DNA of 64,000 bases from the NCBI GenBank assembly GCA_021521415.1, contig JAIQDT010010057.1, positions 1 through 64,000 of the forward strand, read 5' to 3'. Positions 22,821-35,300 of the stretch are shown here, one piece after another; the stretch's first letter is position 1; each line of letters opens with the position of its first letter. The notes beneath the pieces are model-generated. The model made no database searches and was not told the origin of the DNA. It saw only the letters and a program-made list of their open reading frames with translations. The position numbers were made by a program, and so were the translations under genes. This DNA comes from Bidens hawaiensis (taxonomy: Eukaryota > Streptophyta > Magnoliopsida > Asterales > Asteraceae).

Positions 22821-23150
22821 TACCTTTTGCATACATGTTTCACACTTCCCTTTATTAGTTTTGAGCAATATGACAACATTGTATTGACATCAAAACGATA
22901 TTAAAACGAAGTAAAACATACATGCGCGAGCTTCAAGCTCAAACGCGTTAACGAGTTCTAACTCTAAAACGTCAGGGCCTTAGCCCAATTCTACTACCTT
23001 TTGCATACATGTTTCACACTTCCCTTTATTAATTTTGAGCAATATGACAACATTGTATTGACATCAAAACAAAATAAAACGAAGTAAAACATACATGCGC
23101 AAACGCGTTAAAGAGTCTTAACTCTAAAACGTCAGGGCCTTAGCCCAATA
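22821..23150. repeat. Two tandem ~155-175-bp repeats in the spacer of element 2
   Basis: TACCTTTTGCATACATGTTT starts a unit at 22821 and again at 22995. Both run through GAGCAATATGACAACATTG and CGTCAGGGCCTTAGCCCAAT. The second unit lacks about 15-20 bp. The position matches the tandem repeats of element 1 (6548-6870), but the sequence is unrelated. Confidence 0.85.
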
Positions 23151-23610
23151 ATGTGAGCCTTAGCTCAAACAACTCACAACATCCATCCTGCATGCTGCGC
23201 AGCCTGAGCATAAAATACCTAAACAAAACTAAGGCAAAGCGAATGCCAAAACATAGTTGTTAAGGTCTCAGGTTGAGGTCGCGCATAAAGTTGTAATGGA
23301 TATCTGAGTAACACATTGACGCGTAAGGCTAAAAAACTCATAATTCCATAAACGCGCGATAACGTCGCGCAAAAGAGGAATAATGAAAGCGCCAAGACAC
23401 GTGTCAACACAATCAAGATATGGCAAAATCACTTACAATATGACAAGGGTTAAGTATAATAAATTCCTTACAACCTTGTTCTTATTCCAACGTGCAAGCA
23501 TATCTTATATAAAGAGATGAATGGGAATGCGCAAGATGCGAAGAAGGGAAAAACATAATTTCATTCAAAAGCATTGAAATTTACAAGTTTACAAGATGAT
23601 GAGATACAAA

Positions 23611-26600
23611 TTACAAATAAAAATAAAAAAAAACATGAAGGGCTTCACAAGTCTCCACGTTGACATCAGCCTCTTCATCATCCTCATCATCGCCCTCAGC
23701 GTCTGGCGCAGCCTGCTCCTCATCATCTCCAAACTGACCATAGTCAAGTTGTTCATCTTGAATGGAGTCTTCTAGCACAACAGTGTCAGGAGCGGATCCT
23801 TTGGCCACGCCAGAGCCGCTAGCAACGCCAGCATTCTCCGCGCCATCGTCGCCGCCAGCCCCTTCGCACTCGTCAAGTAATTTCTTTAGCGCGCCGAGGT
23901 CGGGCTGGTCAGCAAGCGCGGATATCTGCAAATCATAAGCAAAAATATGAGTACAAAAAGACTTAGAAAATAAGTCAAGGTAATCTCATTAAGGTTAAAA
24001 TACCTGCGCAAGGATGGGAATGGGAGTATTCATATACTTCTCCCCCATCGCGGCCATTTCCGCGCAGGCAGCATCGCTCTGATAAGGGTACTCGGATGGG
24101 TTCTTCTTCAACATGCCATATTCGTAACCATCCGTGAACCCTTCAGCTCGGCCCACCAAGCGCGCGGCAGCGTTGCAATCCATCACCAGGGCCTGAAACT
24201 CGCCTGAGTATTTCATCGCGTAAGCGCAACGAGTCATGCCCTGTGAGATCAGCCATTGGCGATCCTGCGCGAGGCCAGCAACAGACGTCTCGAGGGCAGG
24301 AACCTGAGAGTTTAATAACTCAACAGTTTCTTTAGTCTTTTTTAGCTCCTCTTTGTCGGACGCTGCTGCCGCCAAGATTTCTTCTTTTTCCACCCGCGCA
24401 GCATCAAGTGCTTCCTGGCTAGACGCTGCCGTCGCCAGGGCTTCATCTTTATCGGCCTGCGCGGCCGCCAGCTCCCTCTTCAGGCGCGCAACCTCACTCT
24501 CCAGTGATGATTTTTCAGTTATAGACTGGACAAGAGCTTGGTCACGCGCCTCCGCCTCAAGCTCCAACTCGCGCGCTCGGCGCGAGTACTTGGCCGCGTC
24601 CGCCTCCGCCGCCTGCAGCTTCTCCCGCGCAGCCTGAAGCTCATGACCGCGCTTCACGAAGGCGCTGTTGGCACTGGCTCTGTTCTCACTGAGCTCGGCT
24701 TGGAGCTTCTCAGCTCTCTCGCGAGCATCAGAAAGATGCCAAGCAGACACCTTAGCCTCTTGCTTGGCTTCCGCAAGAGCATCACGTACTTTTACGTAAT
24801 CAGAGCGAAGCTCTTGGGAGGCAGCAAAGAAGGCCGACCCAGCAAACATATGGTCGTTGAGCAGGTCGTCGCGAGCGCGGTCCTCCTGGAACCTCCTTTC
24901 AGATGGAGGCACAGCATGAGCCCAGAATTCCGCACACACACCCATGGACTGAAAGGTGCTGTCTTCAGTAATATTCCATCTCGGGCGGTAAATGTGATCG
25001 GGTTCCTGCAAAAGCAAAGTAATTATCTAAGTTATCAAAACACTAAGATGGAAGTCCGCGCAGCGGAACAAAAATTAACCTATACCTGCGGGGATGAAGC
25101 AGAAAAGTCAGCGCCAGCCCCACGAGAAGGCTCCGCCGCGAAACCTCGTGGCGCTGCAGGGCTGGCGCGGGCGCCTGCGGAGTCTTCAACTTCAAACTCC
25201 TCACCCTCCTCTGAAATAGGCCTCTTCTCCTGCGACCTAGAATCAAAATCGGTCTCGCAGGGAGGGCTGTGCGCAGGAGAAGGTGAGGGAGGTCTCGACG
25301 CCGCCAGGTCGGCGCGCAAAGCGGCCTCCTGCTCCTTAGTAATCCCGATGAGGGGAGATTCATCGCTTGCAGGAGCAGGAGCAGAGCCAACGGCGCAGGC
25401 ACCGGCGCCAGAAGTGCCACCAGAAGCTTGTACGCCAGCTACGGCTTCTATGAAAAAATCAACAAAAAGAAATGGTTCATGAATAGATCTAAAAGAAAGT
25501 CAGAAAATAAGAGCGCAATACGTACCTTGGCGCAACTCCGTTCGCGCAGCAAACATCGCCATGAAGTCCATTCTACCCTTCTTTGAGGGTAAAACGGGGG
25601 ACTTCGAAGCAACCTCCGGCGCAGCCTCGGCATCTTGTTGCGCTGTCGCCGGCTCTACAAACATTTGAGTGAGCAAAGATTCATTAGTAATTCAATCAGA
25701 ATCGCGCTCATAGAACCATAAAAGAAGCAAAGGATAAGCAAATTATACATGTCGAAGGCGCAACACCGCTTCCCTTTTCCGCCGCGCGAAGGGAGGAGGT
25801 AGTGGCACCATGCCTCAGGTGGACAGGAGGTCTGCCTACCTTTTTAGGCAGGGAAGACAAGGAAACCTTGGTGGTAAACTCCTGGGTTTTCCCAAATCCC
25901 CCCGCCTGAGTAGGAGGGTCCTGAACAACAGGAGCAACATCTTTTTTCTGTTTCTTACTGGCCCCTGCGCCAGTTTTCCCCTTAGCTTTACGCTTTAGTT
26001 GGGGCGCCTCCTCCTCCTCCTCTTCCGCGAGCTCCAGCTCGTAGTTTTCGAGCGCATCTACAATACACGCAACAGAAGTGTTAGCAAAATTTGGTATTAT
26101 AAAGGAAAACGCATAAGTACAAAATCTTACCAGGCGCATCGCCGTCGAAGACAAATCCCAGATCAACAGGGATGAGCATGTCATCAAAGCGATCCGGGAA
26201 ACCAACCTCCCCAGCGCCGAGCGCGACGGAGCCACCCTCCATATGCTCATCATATGCGGCGTGGATGTACTCCTTGGTGACTGCACAAAACAAGTCAAAT
26301 GATATCAGCAAAAACAATTATATTCGCGCAGAAGTAAAGCAATGAGATAAACTTACGCAACCCGTCGACTTGGATAACGGGCTCACTCGCGCTGTCCGCC
26401 CACCTCCTGCTCATACCAACCCCCACCAGCGCCTCCTCACAAATGTTCTTGGCGGGGGATGGTTCAGCGGTCAACTTATTAACCCAGGCGCCAATTGGGT
26501 TCTTGAGGACACCCACATCCGCAGGCGCAGAAGAAATCGAGCGCATGGTCATACGGATGGGGATCACACCAGCCCTTATATAGAAAAACCTCTCAGACCA

Positions 26601-27108
26601 GTCATGAAGGCTCTTGAATGAAACAGTGGAGCACTTCACCTTCTGACTGCGAGGAATAAAAGAGAACCAAGAGTCTTGGATCTTGGGCTTGTAAAAAAAC
26701 TGAAAGCGCCGAGGGGTAGGCTCCTCGCGCTGGGATTTGCACATGAACTCAAAGTGAGTCATGCGCACAAGTCCAAACGGATGGACTTGGGATATATGAA
26801 TCCCATAAAACTGAAGCAGTGCACCCACAAACCTTGTCATCGGGAGACGAAGGTTGCAGTGGGTGAAAAAATGGCTATACAAGGATATATAGCCGGCAGG
26901 CGGGTCCGCCGCCGTTTGTCCGGCCCCAGGCAACATGCAGCCAAACAGGGGGGGGAAAACCCTGAGAGGCAATAAGGCTGTCAAGATCAGCCTGCCTCAA
27001 TTTGCAGGGGATTTCATTCCACCTCTTCACAGCCTTGGCCCTCCCTACCTCCTCCGATGAGACCTCAGCAGCCTTCTTCCCCTTGCCGGTCTTCTTCAAT
27101 GTAGACAT
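23611..27108 (-). CDS. Antisense-strand gene (aORF) of Tat element 2, about seven exons, one homopolymer frameshift
   Basis: Proposed minus-strand exons are 27108-26357, 26280-26131, 26057-25767 (donor uncertain), 25654-25526, 25447-25086, 25005-24004 and 23925-23611, together about 1000 codons. Exon 1 has the conserved N-terminal region (SHFFTHCNLRLPMTRFV, VHPFGLVRMTHFEF, RFFYIRAGVIPIRMTM), as in element 1. Basic and acidic linkers, IYRPRWN and CAEFWAHAVPPS, a long Ala/Glu coiled coil and an acidic tail follow. One extra G in the 8-G run at 26948-26955 breaks exon 1; without it the frame is continuous. Using the more obvious GTATAA donor at 25748 would create a stop at the junction. Function unknown. 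Confidence 0.7.
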
Positions 27109-27310
27109 TACTAACTATTTTCTACGGCAATGGATGGGGGAGATTGTGTTGTCTGAGCTATCAGACATACAACTGTAAAATCGAGCACGGGAAGCCTCTA
27201 AAGAACAGAAATATGGAAGCAAAAGACACGTAATCGGAATACAATGAAAGAAAGAAAAGCTCAGAAGAATAAACAAGAAGATGAAGGATAAAAAAACTCT
27301 AAGGGCTGGC

Positions 27311-27320
27311 TTTTATAGGC
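27311..27320 (-). promoter_or_regulatory. TATA box for the antisense gene of element 2
   Basis: GCCTATAAAA on the minus strand lies about 200 bp upstream of the ATG at 27108. The arrangement matches the TATA-driven antisense gene of element 1. Confidence 0.55.
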
Positions 27321-27755
27321 CCAGGAGAGAGAAAATTTCGTGCTGATCGGACTTCACGCGCCCCCACTCGTAGGTGTAAACCAACGTGAGCGCGACACGT
27401 GTCCCTGACACTGTGTGAGGGGACACGAAAATAAACTTTCCAGCTGCTGCCAGAGTTCACGCGCCACCACTCGCAGGAACTGGCCAACGCGAGCGCGACA
27501 CGTGTCCCTGACAGCATGTGAGGGGACACGAAAGGCAACTGTAGCACCTCGAGCACACGAAAGGTCTGACACGTCTCCATCACTGACCCACGTCAGCAAC
27601 AACCAACCGCGTACAGAGACGATTCGTTTGCAACCAAAAGGACAGAATTTCGCGCAACGATGAATAATAAGAAGAAAAAGACAAACCCCTACTCAAAGAG
27701 CAAACTATAGTCTAATATCTATCTTCCCTCGCTCGCGCGAGACAAGACACACATT

Positions 27756-27769
27756 AGACTGGGGGGGCT
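27756..27769 (+). other. Polypurine tract of element 2
   Basis: GACTGGGGGGGCT directly precedes the 3' LTR and matches the minus-strand ACTGGGGGGACT next to the LTR of element 1. Confidence 0.8.
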
Positions 27770-28788
27770 TGAAGAGGTATGTACCCGCCTCAACACCAAG
27801 CGAGGCGGGTCAACCCACAAGATTACACAACAGACTTGAAATCAAGACATTACGAAGGCACAAAGCCAAAACCTATGCGCATGGCGCATATCACATATGC
27901 TCAGGCATCATATGCCCAGGCACCACACATGCTCAGGCATCATATGCCCAGGCACCACACATGCTCAGGCATCATATGCCCAGGCACCACACATGCTCAC
28001 GCATCACATATGCTCACGCATATCACATATGCGCGTGGCGCATTCGCGCGTGGCGCATATCACATGCTCGTGCATATCACATCTGCGCATGAAACATCTG
28101 CGCGTGAGAATAAAGAGAAGACCTCGCGCATCCTCAGGATAGGCGCGTATCACACATGCACATAATCAACCTCATCCTTATCCAAATCAGGATTAGGGCA
28201 ACCTTGATTGTGCACGTCAGACAACCTTCCAGAAGGTATCTTTTTAAGGAATAAGAATATGCTGATGTTGACAGCTGCCAAATGAAAGGTGGACAACTCA
28301 GCATGACACATGTGCTACCACGTAATTACAACCAATGAGAAAGCACCAGGTGTCCCAGAGGACACGTGGCGCAGAGCAATTGGAGGAGGCCAACAAGGCT
28401 GAGCCCAATCAGTGGAAACCCTAGCACTATAAATACAGCATCAACTCCACAAGGAGAGACATTCATTCACATTCAATCATATTCAATTACATTCACTCAC
28501 AGACAGTTACAGCCAGTAACACACAATCACAGAGTATTCAGCTGTTAAGCCATACTCTCCAGAATTCCTTACTCTCTAATATTATTATCTTCTCCCACAA
28601 ATACTTATTCTCACACCGGAGGGTTACCCCAAAGAGGACCCCCTCTGTCCCTTTCTGAGGGGTAAGTTGACGGTGCTGTTCATTTTGTAGGTGGAAGAAC
28701 CCAGATCCAAGAAAACCATCGGTGAAATAGTATAATCATACCCGAGGAAAGTAGATCGTCTACCAGTGAGTCGATCCACGCTTCTTCA
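27770..28788 (+). repeat. 3' LTR of Tat element 2
   Basis: Near-identical to 16226-17212 but 32 bp longer, because it holds three rather than two copies of the 32-bp unit (27897-27992). TATA box at 28426-28435. Ends TCTTCA. Confidence 0.93.
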
Positions 28789-28793
28789 GGTAC
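28789..28793 (+). repeat. Target-site duplication GGTAC, right
   Basis: Matches 16221-16225 on the other side of element 2. Confidence 0.9.
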
Positions 28794-29109
28794 ATTTGTG
28801 AAGATGATTTGATTAAAGTTTTCATATCGTGTTCATTTATTTTCTGTCTTCTAACCTTATTTAAAGGGTAGGGCGTTCATCCAACTCGAGCTACGTTTTA
28901 TCAGATCCCATCAGTGATCTCTGGGATAAAACTATCATTTGTAATGTTTTCTTTGGTCAATTAATTTTCCTGAAAATATACTACTTATTGTATTATTAAA
29001 TAATATATAATAATAAAAGTTATATATCGTTTATATTAATTATTGTATTTCTAAGAATTTTTTTTATAGCATATTAATAGAAATAATATCATAAAAAGAA
29101 TCCAATTAT

Positions 29110-29350
29110 AACAGAGAGTTAGGTAAGCGAGCAACAAGTTGCGTCGCAACCCCTTTTTGAATAGTAAATCTGATCCTACTGAAAACAAAGTTACAGTTCT
29201 TTGGCATCGATATGCTACTGTGCACGACCCGCTGAACCTTTTTTAGAATCGTCACAGCATCTGAGACAAGAGACCCAAATGTATCAAAAGCAAAAGAAAT
29301 GAAGACATGCTGATTCTTGGTACATGTCTTCTCATGCTTGGTAATTTTTC
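29110..29350 (-). pseudogene. Fragment of a reverse-transcriptase-associated plant hypothetical protein
   Basis: The minus strand keeps an open stretch with HVFISFAFDTFGSLVSDAV, then RVVHSSISMP and RFTIQKGVATQLVARLP. I recognise this as the conserved C-terminal block of abundant plant proteins often labelled putative reverse transcriptase. The family assignment is from memory and only this block is seen, so it is a partial relic. Confidence 0.4.
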
Positions 29351-29950
29351 CGAATTCTCCTTTTAATATGGCATGTCTAGCTACAAACCTGGCGTCCCGC
29401 CTTTTTCCGGATTCCCCTTTATTTAAGAAGATAAGAAAGGACTTTTATTTAGTTGTCATGTTACTTTCGGTCATTAAAAGCTTGCTTTTGTTGCATTATT
29501 TGTTGTTTTGACCCAGACAAAAATGCAACCATCAATTATTGGTGTTTAAATGTGATTAAAACAAGGATAGAGAATTATTTTGGTAACCTTTATTGAAGTT
29601 TGGTTCGTTTGCTAGTATGCAACAACGAAATCAAAAAACATTCTTTTAATTTTGTTCTGAGAGTTCTAAACATTGTTGGTTCATTTTTTGTTTGCATTAT
29701 GACATGTCAATTTCGATTTGAATGTAAGCTTATTATTTGGTGGGAATTTTGCAAAAGAATAAAATAATAATAAATAATAAGTGTCAATAATTTATTTTGA
29801 TGTTTCAACTAAAGAATACATTTTAGGTGTTTGAATTTTGACTACTTAAATCTTTGAGCTAAAGACTAGAATGATCTTTCAAGATTGATTCCTTGAAATC
29901 AAAAGGCATTCTAGTATTCTTTTTCATTATCTTGATTTACGGTTTAATTT
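29350..29950. other. AT-rich stretch, nothing recognised
   Basis: No gene or clear repeat. A short open frame at 29317-29511 (plus) is the shadow of the relic on the other strand plus AT-rich sequence. Confidence 0.5.
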
Positions 29951-30089
29951 TGGATGTCAGTAACGGATCTAGACATAAATTTTAGAGGTAACGTTTAAAT
30001 TTATTTTATCGTATTTTTATACATTGTAAACGCAACAAAAATAGAAATATGATAGTAATTATATTTAAACACGTGGGGTGCAAATTTCT

Positions 30090-30480
30090 CATCTTCAGTT
30101 TTTGAAAGCTTGAAATCAAGCCATTACACCCTCTTCTTTTACTTTATCAAACATTTCTCTTTCGACCGCACAAATTAAACCATTTTTCAAATACTCATTA
30201 CCCATTCGCTTACGCAAACTCGTATTGATAAGCTTCATTTAAGAAAACATATTTCAACGGTTGCGGTTGCAATCGATAAACAACGCTAGCTTCAATATTC
30301 GATAAACCAAAGGAAAAGTGGTGTACTTTCCGGTTTCCACCATTACACGAGTAAGGTCATACATTCCATCCAATTTTGCAAATTTATCATCTTCCTTTCA
30401 AGTGTAATAAAAGGTTATACGATCACCCGAAATACACCCTCTTTCTTCAATACTAAAATCATTCATATACATTGTCGAAA
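30090..30480 (-). pseudogene. hAT-type transposase relic (C-terminal dimerisation region)
   Basis: In shifting minus-strand frames, FPLVYRILKLAL, MKLINTSLRKRMGNEYL and GLICAVEREMFDKVKEEGVM can be read. This is the pattern of the hAT dimerisation domain in plant TTF-type zinc-finger transposase relatives. Stops and frameshifts are present and no upstream catalytic region was found. Confidence 0.65.
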
Positions 30481-30647
30481 ATGCCACTATCTTAGTTATG
30501 TCAAACTTGGGAAATGAATCTCATAGACTTAGACCAGATATATCTTCTAACAAACTAGTTGAGACCTTACTGAATCTACTTCCAAGTACTTGAATTTGAA
30601 TATCTAGAAGTGTATTAAAAACTTCAATCTCTAAATAATAATTTTGT

Positions 30648-31190
30648 TGAGTATGTTTCTGTTTGATGTTTCTCGTCAAACAAAAGAAAAATGTTAATGG
30701 TTTTTATTTTATTTGGGCTATAAACTCTTTTTGGGCTTTATTTGATTTGAGCTGTTAAAAAATGTTGATTCTGTTGAGCCTGCTTTTGTTTGAGCATAGA
30801 GTTGAGATCGGTACCATATTGGTAAAGGTACCGAAAATCTCGATCCCGAAATTTGAAAATTCTTGATGCTAGTACCGGTACCGATATAATCGGTTCGGTA
30901 TCGGCTCAATATTGGTACGGTACCGGGATGGTACCGGTATTGAAGGTAAAAGTCGGAAAATACCAGTACCGTACCGATACTCAAAGCTTTGGTACCGATT
31001 TTGTACCAACCATACCAAATCGATACCGGTACCGGCACCCATCAATACCAACAGTGAATTTGCTCCCATCCCTATCTGAGCATGTTTCTGTTTGATGTTT
31101 CTCGTTCAAACAAAAGAAAAAAAAGGTATATGGTTTTTGTTGTTTTGGGCTATAAATTTTGTTTGGGCTTTATTTGATTTGAATTTTTAA
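30648..31190. repeat. GGTACC-word array (about 30800-31070) inside a ~115-bp direct repeat
   Basis: The core is dense in GGTACCG, ACCGATA and CGGTACC words, many self-complementary. It is flanked by two imperfect copies of one sequence, 30648-30757 and 31077-31190 (both with ATGTTTCTGTTTGATGTTTC, TTTGGGCTATAAA and GGGCTTTATTTGATTTGA). Open frames here are by-products of the repeats. Confidence 0.75.
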
Positions 31191-31199
31191 ATTGATTGA

Positions 31200-32340
31200 A
31201 CTTTAAACAAATAGAGGTAACATAACATTATTTCAGGGGCAGCGAAATATAAAAATTGACCTAAAAAGAAAAAAATTTACATTACTGACGAAAAGTTGAG
31301 CTACCCTGGTTGTGAAGTATATATTCCCTGGCTAGAGTTCCCCAAGAAATACATACTGGTTAGGCTGTCATATCTTAAGAGACGGATAAATTCTCTTATG
31401 CGATAGTCAAATCTGTTTTAAGGGCCCATGTTAAACAATCGAGGTACTTTCTACAATGTCATGAGGTACGTTCATAGTAATGAGTGTATCAATCGAGGAT
31501 ACACCGATACAATTCTTCATTCACAGTCAAGTCATAACATTGATCCCCAAGACCATTTATTCAATTACAATGAGTGAATACCAATCAATTCACATCACCT
31601 TCTTTGGTGTATTTGTAAAGTTTATTCTAAGGTCCTCACAAGTAGTTAAAAAAAGTCATAAATTAAATTAACAAATCTAATTCCAAATTTAACCATGAGT
31701 TTCAAGATCAATTTTGACTCGTTTAATAATTCTATGTCACAAGAACTTTCCAATGAAATGGAGAGCCTCAATTTCGGCTTGCATTTCTTTGTTTGTGCAC
31801 TTAGGTTCTCGTCATATCTTTTTTTATTTTACACGGAGACTCTTAATTCCATTCTCGATAATGCTTCCATCTCGGTTTTATTACCAAATGGGGACTGTAA
31901 TTAATTTAGCTTGGTGAATGGCCGATCACAGACTTCCGTCACATCATTCATATTTTGAAATACCTTTTTATGGTGTTTGGCTTAAAAATGAACGACAACA
32001 AAAGCAACTTATGTATGATGTGATGTGTGCATGGTTAGCGCACATTTTTTCTTTGTCCATAAAAGCTGATTTAAACCCGCTATAGTTTGTATTATTAAAA
32101 TTTGGTTAAATAAATTGTTCCCAAAGAAATGGATTTTATAATAACTTTATTATAAAATATTCATTCTAAAACCTCTCTATTTAACTCACTTTATTATATG
32201 TTTCCTAAATCTAACATTTTATATTATAGATTTGATTTGATGATACTTGACCAAGTTTCTCTATTTTATTTTATACTACAACTCATACAATTCTTTAAAA
32301 AAAAATATAAGAGTAATAATATTCGCACACCCACCCGTCC
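31200..32340. other. Intergenic DNA upstream of the PRT1-type gene
   Basis: No coding signature seen. A G-box CACGTG lies at 32350-32355, 33 bp before the next ATG. Confidence 0.5.
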
Positions 32341-32387
32341 CATCTCACTCACGTGATACACTTCTAGTTCCTTCTTCTTACGCTACA

Positions 32388-35300
32388 ATGAGTAAGCCGG
32401 AGAATAATCCCGCCGGCGCCGGAGACGGTGGTATCGATGACGAAATTGTGGAATATTCGGATGAGTTCAAATGTTGCGTATGCTTGTAAGTATCCATTCA
32501 ATTACTATTATTAACATTGATTAGATTTGATCTGTTTGTTCTGATCGTAACGTAATTGAAACACTTTGTTATTTGATTTGGGTTTTTTTTAGATTTGATT
32601 AATTTTGGGTGGTTTTGATTGTTTTAGTGTAATTTGATGATTCCAATGAACTTGTTTATGTGAACTTAACTTATTATTATTATTATTGGACATGAGTCCG
32701 ATATGGAATTGGGTCAATTAATTAAATCAAGTTATGAATGAATAAATTAAATGGGTTGTGTTTAGTTAGCTGATTAGATTAGTATATAAACAAACATGTG
32801 GGTCTTTATTTATCGATGGTCGGTCTATATAACCTGATCAAAGTTGCCAACTTGTGACTATGATTATGACTTATGAGTTTGTTTTATTTTTTTGGTTGGT
32901 AAGATTTTTGAGAATTATTCAATCCAAATTGGTCGTGTTTTATTCATTCGGTTTCATTTTCGATTGAGACTTGAAGTACATCTTTCGAAACATTTCGCCA
33001 TGTGGGTTAATATCATATCAATTCAGAACTGCAAAGTAATTGAGAGCCATTCGATAAAAATTGTCGGGTCTGCTTGATGACGACGATTTTTTACATTGCC
33101 ATTTTTGTAATAAAGGTAAAAACGCCTCTGGTTAGAACTTGATTAACTGGTGGTTACAATATATGTATATCACTGGTGAATTAACTAGAGTTTTATTATA
33201 ATAAGGTGTTCGTTGGCGGCTGAATACAACATGCTTTTACTTTTTACTTATTTACGAATACGCCATCCGTTCATGTAGTGTATTCACCGTTGTTTGTATA
33301 CACCTGTGAATGTAGTATATGTTTGTTACACATACCATTTTCACTCACATGGAACACAACATGTTTTTATGTTAACTACAAAGGTGTCTACAGATATTCA
33401 TAAAACTGGTTCTAGTTTCTTAAAATGGTTCTCGGGTTTTCATTTGTACCCGCCACTATACATATATTAATATTAGCTATGCTAAGAGATGGCGAGGAAG
33501 GCAAAATTTGAGTTATTATATGCTATTGTTTAGCAGCTTTGAATATCTATTATGAATAATAATTGCTTTATTCTACAGGGATCTCATCTACAAGCCAGTT
33601 GTATTAGGTAAGAAGGGAATGCAAACTTCACAAGCTAAACGCTACTCGTATGGCGACATTTAAATTATTACGTCTTTGTTTGCAGCCTGTGGCCATATTT
33701 CATGTTTTTGGTGTGTCTTCGAAGCTATGGACATTTGGCAGGAATCTCGCTGCCCTGTTTGTCGGCACTCGTATTATCATTTTCCTAGTATATGTTGGCT
33801 GCTTCATTCTGTCTTGCTGAAGATGTACCCGGAAGCTTATAAAATAAGGGAAACTCAAGTAGCAAGTATGATAAATTTTTAATGCATAATTAGATAATTT
33901 AGTAAACTTTATAATATTATTACTTTCTTGTGACAGAGGTGGAAAGGACACATGGAATGCCGTCGCCGCAGTTTGAAAATTATTTGGCGGCGTCACAGTG
34001 TCGTATCATGGAACCTGTTCATTCTGAAAATAATGGCACTAAAGATGTGGTTGTAGAAGGAACCTGTACAGCTGGAAGTGACGATGTTGACAGGTGTAAC
34101 AAGCAGATTTCGATCAATGATTTACTCTGTTCAATATGTAAAGAACTTCTATGTCGACCTGTGGTACTTAATTGTGGTCATGGTAAGGTTCAAAAAGTTT
34201 AGTCATTTGGGGCTATTTGGGTCATGTTTTATGGGTCAAACGGGCCAGATGTAAAAACTTAATTTCAGAATGAAACGGACCAACTGGGTTGAAAGTTGTC
34301 CAACATTTTATTTGAATGTGATCAACCTCATTAATTTATTCATTCAAACAATTACATGTTTAAATAGGTTGATTTGGGTTATCTTTTAACCCGACTGGGT
34401 CAGAATCAAATGTAAAAACTTACATTTAAATGAAATTGGTCAAGCGGGTTGAAAGTCATCCAAAGCATTTTTTGAATGCTTCCAACCTCTTAGATAGATA
34501 GGTTTTCATATTACATATTATTTAAATTATATAGTCGTATAAGTATTTAATACATTAAGTATATGTAAACTGAAAAAATGGACAAAGAAGCTATAACAAG
34601 TCAACCCAAACCGTATTAACAAGTAACCGTTTTGACCTGAGCTCAAAAAAATGACAAAATGATGCTTTTTTCTCTTGCAGTATTTTGTGAAACATGTATT
34701 GCCGTTTCAAACGAATCATGTCGATGCCTAGTGTGTCAAAGCATGCATCCAAACGGGTTTCCAAAAGTTTGTTTGGTTCTAGAAGGCCTCTTGAAACAAC
34801 ATTTTTCTGAAGAATACACCGCAAGAATAGACAAATTGATCAGAACTTGTGAGCCAGGAAACTCATCAACAGGTATCTCCAGTTTTTCATTATTTATTTA
34901 TGCTAATGCTATGAGGTTTATTTAATATGAACTGCAATCTTGTGTAACTCTGCAATTTATTAAAACATATTTCATTGTTCATAGTTCACAAGTATAATTA
35001 TTAATTATTATATCATTGATATATGATCGAAAAATCTGGCTAATTTTGTTTTAGCGGATTCAACGTCATTTCCACAAGGTTCTAAATGTTCGTCTGTACC
35101 TATGGATGAACACTTGTGCAATTCAGGCCACAAGGTTCACTTTGGAGTTGGTTGTGACTGCTGTGGGGTAATCTTTTCTCTCTTGCTAAACTTAAATTTA
35201 TCGGTTGCAATTTCATATGAAACCGAGTCAACTCGGTGTATAAGTTTTTTATTGGTAACAAGTCAACATGGTAAAACATGCACAACTTGCTATAAGGGAA

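Larger units (their letters stand above)
16226..28788 (+). mobile_element. Tat element 2: complete, young Ty3/gypsy retrotransposon (12.6 kb)
   Basis: The structure is TSD, 5' LTR (987 bp), primer binding site, one Gag-Pol frame, tandem-repeat spacer, convergent intron-containing antisense gene, polypurine tract, 3' LTR (1019 bp), TSD. By eye the LTRs differ by about five substitutions, two 1-bp indels and one extra 32-bp repeat unit, roughly 0.5% substitutions, indicating recent insertion. All catalytic residues of protease, RT, second RNase H and integrase are present. CpG/GCGC words remain abundant, consistent with little methylation decay. The lineage is Tat (Retand-like), judged from the dual RNase H and the antisense ORF. 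Confidence 0.93.

Noticed and set aside
30718..31095. Tyr/Gly/Thr-rich open frames on both strands
   Set aside because: Overlapping frames generated by GGTACC palindromic words.
32892..33077. Open frame inside the first PRT1-type intron
   Set aside because: No domain, and GT-AG splicing from 32485 to 33579 gives a perfect RING finger without it.
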